From Lachnospiraceae bacterium (lineage in GTDB: Bacteria; Bacillota; Clostridia; Lachnospirales; Lachnospiraceae): DNA of 10,372 nucleotides. Position numbers and translations under genes: made by a program. The notes beneath the pieces are model-generated. The model was given only the letters and a program-made list of their open reading frames with translations. It was not told the origin of the DNA and searched no databases. Each line of letters starts with the position of its first letter. The first letter of the stretch is position 1. Shown piece after piece: positions 4,689-10,372 of this stretch. The stretch covers positions 1-10,372 of the forward strand of contig CAAEEI010000078.1 of assembly GCA_900754855.1 (NCBI GenBank), read 5' to 3'.

Positions 4689-6602
4689 ATGGAGCGACAG
4701 ACATATAATGCAAACAGTATATCGGTGCTGGAAGGGCTGGAAGCCGTGCGGAAACGGCCGGGTATGTATATTGGGAGCGTATCCACCAAGGGATTGAATC
4801 ATCTGATCTATGAGATCGTGGATAATGCGGTGGATGAGCATCTGGCCGGATATTGCCATAACATCCGGGTTGTTTTGCAAGAAGATGGCACAGCATCCAT
4901 CGAAGATGACGGCCGGGGGATTCCGGTGGGGATCAATGACAAAACTGGTCTGACCGCCGTGGAAGTGGTATTTACCATGCTTCATGCCGGCGGTAAATTC
5001 GGAACCGGAGGATACAAAATCTCCGGCGGTCTGCACGGAGTAGGCGCGTCCGTTGTCAATGCCTTGTCCGTCTGGCTGGAAGTGCAGGTGAAATCTGATG
5101 GGAAAATATATCAGCAGATGTATGAAAAAGGCCGTCCTGTAGCGCCTCTTGAGGTCATCGGAAGATGCAGGAAGGACGATACGGGAACGCTGGTTACCTT
5201 CTTACCGGATGGAGAAATTTTTGACAAAACGTATTTTAAGGCAGATTCCATCAAAAGCCGCCTTCATGAGACTGCCTATCTGAATCCGGGTCTGACGATC
5301 ACTTTTGAAAATCGTCGGCCGGGGGAAGAAGAAACCATGGTTTACCATGAGGAAGAGGGACTGAAATCTTATGTGAAGGACCTGAATAAAGGGAAACCTG
5401 CGGTCAGTGAAATTGTTTATTTTAAAAGAAAAGTGGACGATATTGAGGTTGAGGCGGCTTTTCAGTATGTGGATGAATTTCAGGAGGTTATTCTGGGCTT
5501 TTGTAACAATATCGGTACAATGGAAGGGGGAACCCACATTACCGCATTTAAAGGAAAGTTTACCTCTGTGATGAATCAGTATGCCAGAGAAATCGGGATT
5601 TTGAAGGAAAAAGATCATAATTTCACCGGGGCGGACGTGCGAAATGGAATGACCGCCGTGTTATCCATCAAACATAAAGATCCCCGTTTTGAAGGACAGA
5701 CCAAAACCAAACTGGATAATCAGGACGCCGGAAAAGCGGTCAATGATGTGCTGGGAGAAGAACTGGTGCTTTATTTCGACCGTAACCTGGAAGAGTTAAA
5801 AAAGGTGCTGGCCTGTGCGGAAAAATCAGCGAAAATCCGTAAAGCAGAAGAGCGGGCCAGAACCAACCTCATCAGTAAATCTAAATTTTCCATTGATACC
5901 AATGGAAAACTGGCCAACTGCGAAAGCCGCAAGCCGGAAGAATGCGAAGTATTTATTGTGGAGGGAGATTCTGCCGGCGGCTCGGCAAAAACAGCCAGAA
6001 ATCGAAAAACGCAGGCGATTTTACCTATCCGGGGTAAAATTCTCAATGTGGAGAAGGCGTCCATGGACAAGGTGTTGGCCAATGCAGAAATCAAAACCAT
6101 GATTCATACATTTGGCTGTGGATTTTCCGAAGGGTATGGTAATGATTTTGATATTCGCAAGCTCCGCTATCATAAAATCATCATTATGACCGATGCCGAT
6201 GTGGACGGGGCGCATATTGCCACCCTGCTGTTGACTTTCTTTTATCGTTTTATGCCGGATCTGATCAATGAAGGACATGTTTTTCTGGCAACGCCTCCTT
6301 TATATAAAGCCGTACCGAAACGGGGAAAAGAGGAGTATCTTTATGATGACAAGGCTCTGGAAAGGTATCGAAAAAACCATAAAGGTTCTTTCACACTGCA
6401 GCGCTACAAAGGCCTTGGAGAGATGGACGCGCAGCAGCTTTGGGAGACCACGCTGAATCCGGAAACCAGAGTGCTTAAACAGGTGGAAATTGAAGACGGG
6501 CGGATGGCTTCGGAGATTACTTCCATGCTCATGGGCAGCGAGGTTCCGCCACGCCGTGCCTTTATTCACGCCCATGCCCAGGATGCGGATCTGGATGTGT
6601 AA
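4689..6602 (+). CDS. parE: Type IIA topoisomerase ATPase subunit (ParE/GyrB family), probably topoisomerase IV subunit B
   Basis: This 637-aa subunit binds and hydrolyses ATP and contributes the metal-binding half of the DNA cleavage site. The start at 4689 has GAGGTG five bases upstream and overlaps nothing; a 20-residue in-frame extension into murF lacks similarity to the family. Landmarks are GLEAVRKRPGMYIGS (16-30), EIVDNAVDE (42-50, catalytic region and N46), DDGRGIPV (73-80), the ATP-lid glycines GGLHGVGASVVNA (113-125), QTKTKL (337-342), TOPRIM EGDSAGGSAK (425-434, E425), DADVDGAHI (502-510, D502 and D504), PPLYK (536-540) and QRYKGLGEMDAQQLW (571-585). TOPRIM signatures RGKILNVEKA and DADVDGAHI look more gyrase-like than ParE-like (usually INTEKA and DADTDGAHI). 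The name parE rests on the partner subunit and on context, since gyrB is normally beside dnaA-recF. If the adjacent A subunit were a gyrase, this would be gyrB. Confidence 0.9.
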   Translation: MERQTYNANSISVLEGLEAVRKRPGMYIGSVSTKGLNHLIYEIVDNAVDEHLAGYCHNIRVVLQEDGTASIEDDGRGIPVGINDKTGLTAVEVVFTMLHAGGKFGTGGYKISGGLHGVGASVVNALSVWLEVQVKSDGKIYQQMYEKGRPVAPLEVIGRCRKDDTGTLVTFLPDGEIFDKTYFKADSIKSRLHETAYLNPGLTITFENRRPGEEETMVYHEEEGLKSYVKDLNKGKPAVSEIVYFKRKVDDIEVEAAFQYVDEFQEVILGFCNNIGTMEGGTHITAFKGKFTSVMNQYAREIGILKEKDHNFTGADVRNGMTAVLSIKHKDPRFEGQTKTKLDNQDAGKAVNDVLGEELVLYFDRNLEELKKVLACAEKSAKIRKAEERARTNLISKSKFSIDTNGKLANCESRKPEECEVFIVEGDSAGGSAKTARNRKTQAILPIRGKILNVEKASMDKVLANAEIKTMIHTFGCGFSEGYGNDFDIRKLRYHKIIIMTDADVDGAHIATLLLTFFYRFMPDLINEGHVFLATPPLYKAVPKRGKEEYLYDDKALERYRKNHKGSFTLQRYKGLGEMDAQQLWETTLNPETRVLKQVEIEDGRMASEITSMLMGSEVPPRRAFIHAHAQDADLDV

Positions 6603-6632
6603 CGGAATCATGAAAAAAAGACGGAGGAAATT

Positions 6633-8888
6633 ATGTCAGAACAGATTATAAAAACAGAATTTTCAGATGTCATGCAGAAATCATACATTGACTATGCCAT
6701 GAGTGTCATCTGTCAGAGAGCCTTGCCTGATGTCCGGGACGGATTAAAACCGGTGCAGCGAAGGGTACTGTACGCCATGCAGGAGTTGGGACTTAGTGCG
6801 GATAAACCCCACAGGAAATCCGCCCGTATTGTAGGAGACACCATGGGTAAATATCATCCCCATGGAGACAGTTCCATCTATGAAGCCCTGGTGGTCATGG
6901 AGCAGGAATTTAAAAAAGGAATGCCTCTGGTGGACGGACATGGCAATTTTGGTTCCATCGAAGGCGACGGGGCGGCAGCCATGCGATATACGGAGGCTAA
7001 ACTGCAAAAATTTACGCAGGATGTCTATCTGGCAGATATGGATAAAAATGTGGTGGATTTTCGGTCGAACTTTGATGAAACAGAAAAAGAACCCGAAGTA
7101 CTTCCGGTACGGATTCCCAACCTGCTGATCAATGGTGCGGAAGGAATCGCCGTAGGAATGACCACCAGCATACCGCCGCATAACCTGTGCGAAGTGGTGG
7201 ATGGCGTCATGGCTTACATGGACAATCCGGATATTTCCACAAAAGAGCTGATGACCTATGTAAAAGGTCCGGACTTTCCCACAGGAGGGCTGGTCGTCAA
7301 TGAAAAAGATCTGCCCAACATTTATGAAGAAGGAACAGGAAAGATAAAACTGCGGGGAAAAGTGGTTTTTGAACCGGCTAAAAAGCGTACGGAAAAGGAT
7401 AAACTGGTCATCACAGAGATCCCTTATACCATGGTGGGCGCCAACATTGGCAAATTTATCTCCGACGTGGTCAGCCTGATCGAGCAGAAAAAAACCACAG
7501 ACATTGTGGATATTACCAATGAATCTTCCAAAGAAGGGATTCGTATTGTACTGGAACTGAAGAAAAATGCCGATGTGGACAGGTTAAAAAACCTGCTTTA
7601 TAAAAAAACCCGTCTGGAAGATACCTTTGGCGTCAATATGCTGGCCATTTCTGAAGGGAGACCGGAGCTGCTGGGATTAAAAGACATTCTTCGTCTCCAT
7701 ACCAGATTCCACTATGATGTCGTAACGAGAAAATATCAAACTTTACTGGAAAAAGAGCAGATACAAAAAGAAATTAAAGAAGGTCTGATCCAGGCCTGTG
7801 ACAGAATCGACCTGATTATTGAGATTCTGCGGGGCAGCAGCAGCCTTGCCGAGGCAAAGAAATGTCTGATCACCGGAGAGACGGGAAATATCCGTTTTAA
7901 GACGCAGAAATCCAAAAAAGAAGCGGCCCGACTTTCCTTTACGGAACGGCAGGCATCGGCAATCCTGGAAATGCGATTGTATAAATTAATTGGTCTTGAA
8001 ATCCTCGCTTTACAGGAAGAATATGCGGAAATTTTAAAGAAAATCCATATGTATGAAGATATTCTAAATCATCCGGCATCCATGAAGAGAGTCATAAAAA
8101 AAGATTTGCAGAAAATAAAAAAAGACTATGGTTTTGCCCGGAAAACGGTTCTGGAAAATGCCCGTGCCGCCGTTGTTGTCGCAGAGCCGGTGGAAGAACG
8201 GGAGGTCTGTTTTGTCATGGACCGCTTTGGCTATGGAAAAGTGATGGAAAAAAATATTTATGAGCGTAATCAGGAGACCGTACATCAGGAATACCGGACG
8301 ATTGTTCCTTGTATGAACACGGATAAGCTCTGTGTATTTACTCATGACGGCTGGATGCATCAGATCAAAGTCCAGGATATTCCCGCAGGAAGACTGAGGG
8401 ATAAAGGAGTACCGCTGGATAATCTGTGTAACTATGACAGTCAGCAGGAAGAGATTCTTCTGATCATCCCGGACAGAGCAATAAAAGAAAACAATCTTTT
8501 ATTTGTCACCGCTTCTTCGTTATCCAAACTGGTGGAAGGAAAAGAATTTATTGTACAGAAGAAAAAAGTGGCGGCAACGAAACTGGGGGAAGGCGACAGA
8601 CTTATTGCCATTGTTCCTGTTGATGGACAAAAGAAAGACAGTAGTTATCTGGTTATGCAAAGCGAGCAGGGATATTTTCTTCGTTTCCCTCTGGGAGAAA
8701 TTTCCCAGAAGAAAAAAAATGCTCTTGGGATACGGGGAATGAGCTTAAAAGAGGATGACTGTGTTAAACAGATTTATCTGACCGATGCTTCGGCCGGAGA
8801 ACACATTATTTATAAAGAAAAAGAATTATATTTCCAGAAAATCAAGCTGATGTCCAGAGATACCCGAGGAGTAAAAGTAAGAAGATAA
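6633..8888 (+). CDS. parC: Type IIA topoisomerase cleavage subunit (ParC/GyrA family), probably topoisomerase IV subunit A
   Basis: This 751-aa subunit carries the DNA-breaking tyrosine and the DNA-wrapping tail. GGAGG (6623-6627) five bases before the ATG fixes the start, 30 bases after parE, so the two subunits are cotranslated. Landmarks are YAMSVICQRALPDVRDGLKP (21-40), the quinolone-pocket region GKYHPHGDSSIYE with S80 and E84 (the unmutated Ser/acidic pair), GDGAAAMRYTEAKL with the catalytic R118-Y119, EGIAVGMTTSIPPHNL (170-185), the tower and coiled-coil domain (about 355-490, LSFTERQASAILEMRLYKL) and a beta-pinwheel C-terminal domain from about 510. In that domain the GyrA-box position (QRRGGKG in gyrases) reads NQETVHQ (546-552), so the DNA-wrapping motif that marks gyrase is absent. 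That favours a topoisomerase IV-type decatenase. Active-site residues are intact. A terminator follows directly. Confidence 0.93.
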   Translation: MSEQIIKTEFSDVMQKSYIDYAMSVICQRALPDVRDGLKPVQRRVLYAMQELGLSADKPHRKSARIVGDTMGKYHPHGDSSIYEALVVMEQEFKKGMPLVDGHGNFGSIEGDGAAAMRYTEAKLQKFTQDVYLADMDKNVVDFRSNFDETEKEPEVLPVRIPNLLINGAEGIAVGMTTSIPPHNLCEVVDGVMAYMDNPDISTKELMTYVKGPDFPTGGLVVNEKDLPNIYEEGTGKIKLRGKVVFEPAKKRTEKDKLVITEIPYTMVGANIGKFISDVVSLIEQKKTTDIVDITNESSKEGIRIVLELKKNADVDRLKNLLYKKTRLEDTFGVNMLAISEGRPELLGLKDILRLHTRFHYDVVTRKYQTLLEKEQIQKEIKEGLIQACDRIDLIIEILRGSSSLAEAKKCLITGETGNIRFKTQKSKKEAARLSFTERQASAILEMRLYKLIGLEILALQEEYAEILKKIHMYEDILNHPASMKRVIKKDLQKIKKDYGFARKTVLENARAAVVVAEPVEEREVCFVMDRFGYGKVMEKNIYERNQETVHQEYRTIVPCMNTDKLCVFTHDGWMHQIKVQDIPAGRLRDKGVPLDNLCNYDSQQEEILLIIPDRAIKENNLLFVTASSLSKLVEGKEFIVQKKKVAATKLGEGDRLIAIVPVDGQKKDSSYLVMQSEQGYFLRFPLGEISQKKKNALGIRGMSLKEDDCVKQIYLTDASAGEHIIYKEKELYFQKIKLMSRDTRGVKVRR

Positions 8889-8896
8889 AATAAAAA

Positions 8897-8949
8897 CCAG
8901 CCAGAAAATCAGGATGAGTTTCCTCATTTGATCATCTGGCTGGCTTTTT
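8897..8949. terminator. Bidirectional terminator between parC and the L,D-transpeptidase gene
   Basis: CCAGCCAGA (8897-8905) pairs with TCTGGCTGG (8935-8943). An inner stem (ATCA with TGAT, ATGAG with CTCAT around a TTTC loop) extends it. TTTTT follows at 8945-8949, and A-rich DNA before it (8885-8896) gives a T tract on the - strand, so it serves the convergent genes on both sides. Confidence 0.9.
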
Positions 8950-8997
8950 ATTTGTTGCTACAGATTCGTTTTTCGTAAGAATGATCTGCGTAATCTC

Positions 8998-10371
8998 TTA
9001 ATAAATCACAATCGGGAATCCGGCGTCAATATGTTTATACAGGGTGGCTGCAGCGGAGTACGGAAGATTAACACAACCGTGAGAACCGTTGGTTTTATAA
9101 ATGGAACCACCAAAACTGCTTCTCCATGAAGCGTCATGCATACCCTGATTACCGTTAAACGGCATCCAGAAAGTAACCTTCGAACTGTAGGAGCCGCCTC
9201 CGGCGTTCGGTCCGGTCAGTACGTCCGGACTCTTTTTATAGGTAAGCGCATAGACTCCGGTATAGGTGGAAGCATTTGGAGGCGTGCCGGTAACACAGGA
9301 AGAATTCATAATGCATTCTCCGTCAATGTACAGCCAGACTTCCTGTCGGGCAATGCTGATTTCCACATAGGAATCGCCAATATCGTCTTTGGCAGAATTA
9401 CGGCATTTGGCTTTGTAAGAATATACTGGTTCACGGTTTACATTTTTTCCGCTTTTTAAGTTTTTCTCCAGTTTTTCTTTTTCTTTATCAAAATAGATCT
9501 TCCATCCATAGTCGCCGCCATAGGCATTGATTTTATTGCCGGCGGAGGTGGTGAAATCCCGGGCAGCGCCCATGGTATTATATTTATTTCCCAGATCTTC
9601 GACATAGTCTCCGATTTTTTCATCGGAAAGGGTGACTTTAAAATCTTTGGAGATATTGACCCAGTCTTTGGAAATGTTATAGTCTACGGTTTCCGTGGTA
9701 TATTTAAAATCGTAGGTAATGGTGCCGTGGGTATATGTATTGGCCGCGGCAAGAGCGTCCTGAACGACCTGGTCTTTTTCATAATAGGACGGAAGTTTAT
9801 AAAGATCTTCCTTTTCCAGATGAATGCTGGTTACGCCGGTGGCCAGATCTGTGCCGATCAGCTGTAGAAGCTGTTTTTTCTTTACCGTATTGCCGAGAAC
9901 TTCCGGTACGATTTCAAATTTGGTTTCTCCGGCTTTGATGTAGGCGTCCTTTGGAGCAACCACATTGGCTTTGGCAAAACATTCCAAATTATCGACAACC
10001 GTCTTCAGCTTCTCCTGATCATACGTGACGTCCAGTGCTACGGTGTGATCTTTTTTTCCAAAGAAATTCATAAACCATGTCCATGGGTTCATGGAATCAT
10101 AAAGATCTTGAACCTGAGAACCCACGGCAATCACTGCGTCCACATCTTGTGGATCGATGATCTCTGTCCGTTCTTTTTCTTTGATGGCTATTTTATGGGA
10201 AGCAAAATCCTGGGTAAAGGTTTTCTCTGCTTCATCCACGGTCATGCCGCCAACTTTGGTGTTATTGATATAGGTATTGCGCAAAAAATGGCTTTTATAA
10301 TGATAAACGCCTGCGCCATAAAGCAAAACAACGGCGGCAACTGCAGCGACGGCAATCCATTTGGTATGAGA
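8998..10371 (-). CDS. Membrane-anchored L,D-transpeptidase (YkuD), 5' end outside the window
   Basis: This enzyme forms 3-3 cross-links or attaches molecules to peptidoglycan outside the membrane, by a cysteine acyl-transfer mechanism that beta-lactams of the penicillin class inhibit poorly. The visible part is 457 codons. Its first roughly 20 residues (WIAVAAVAAVVLLYGAGVY) form a hydrophobic span with short positively charged flank, that is, an N-terminal membrane anchor. The TTG at 10324-10326 lies in the middle of this span and is not the true start, since the frame is open to the right edge. The middle holds about two PG_binding_4-like modules (around GGMTVDEAEKTF and FEIVPEVLGN). The YkuD domain covers about 9001-9372, with the catalytic motif SHGCVNLP; the cysteine codon is 9073-9075 and the preceding His in NQGMHDASWR is present. 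The stop is TAA (8998-9000), 48 bases from the terminator. Its promoter is not in view. Confidence 0.92.
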   Translation of the reverse strand, partial: SHTKWIAVAAVAAVVLLYGAGVYHYKSHFLRNTYINNTKVGGMTVDEAEKTFTQDFASHKIAIKEKERTEIIDPQDVDAVIAVGSQVQDLYDSMNPWTWFMNFFGKKDHTVALDVTYDQEKLKTVVDNLECFAKANVVAPKDAYIKAGETKFEIVPEVLGNTVKKKQLLQLIGTDLATGVTSIHLEKEDLYKLPSYYEKDQVVQDALAAANTYTHGTITYDFKYTTETVDYNISKDWVNISKDFKVTLSDEKIGDYVEDLGNKYNTMGAARDFTTSAGNKINAYGGDYGWKIYFDKEKEKLEKNLKSGKNVNREPVYSYKAKCRNSAKDDIGDSYVEISIARQEVWLYIDGECIMNSSCVTGTPPNASTYTGVYALTYKKSPDVLTGPNAGGGSYSSKVTFWMPFNGNQGMHDASWRSSFGGSIYKTNGSHGCVNLPYSAAATLYKHIDAGFPIVIY

Positions 10372-10372
10372 G

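Noticed and set aside
1..10372. CRISPR array, tRNA, rRNA, insertion sequence or defence system
   Set aside because: No regularly spaced repeats, cloverleaf-like sequences, transposase motifs or inverted terminal repeats were seen on either strand.

Overview
The window looks like the chromosome of a low-to-mid GC Gram-positive anaerobe, most likely a spore-forming Clostridia/Lachnospiraceae relative. The grounds are strong GGAGG-type ribosome binding sites, SigA-type promoters, a small Gly/Cys-rich protein of the kind annotated in such genomes as a 'high-cysteine' protein, a PG_binding_4-YkuD L,D-transpeptidase, and a type IIA topoisomerase pair of Firmicute type. The lineage call is inference; no rRNA or other phylogenetic marker was compared.

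Layout. (1) 1-1512 holds four small or incomplete genes of unknown function: the 3' end of an unrecognised + strand gene (2-256), a convergent 171-aa gene on the - strand (269-784), a divergent 69-aa basic protein (917-1126, +), and a Cys/Gly-rich 89-aa protein (1243-1512, -). The last two converge on a shared bidirectional terminator (1148-1180). Sequences resembling mother-cell sporulation promoters (SigE-like and SigK-like) lie upstream of the two - strand genes. (2) 1803-3086 is a class I PLP aminotransferase of the Rv3722c-like aspartate aminotransferase group, with a good SigA promoter at 1710-1738. (3) 3118-8888 is a probable murF-parE-parC operon: a cell-wall ligase followed by both subunits of a second-type type IIA topoisomerase. 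A perfect 14-bp terminator-like hairpin lies between its candidate promoter and murF. (4) A bidirectional terminator (8897-8949) separates parC from a convergent membrane-anchored L,D-transpeptidase whose 5' end lies beyond the right edge.

How the genes fit together. Nucleotide-peptide ligation (MurF) and peptidoglycan cross-linking (L,D-transpeptidase) are cell-envelope functions. ParE/ParC would handle chromosome decatenation and supercoil relaxation. No mobile element, CRISPR array, tRNA or rRNA was seen. Most of the window is housekeeping. The parts that deserve a second look are the murF leader (hairpin overlapping a possible in-frame upstream start), the mixed gyrase/topo IV signatures of the topoisomerase pair, and the small unknown genes on the left with sporulation-like promoters.
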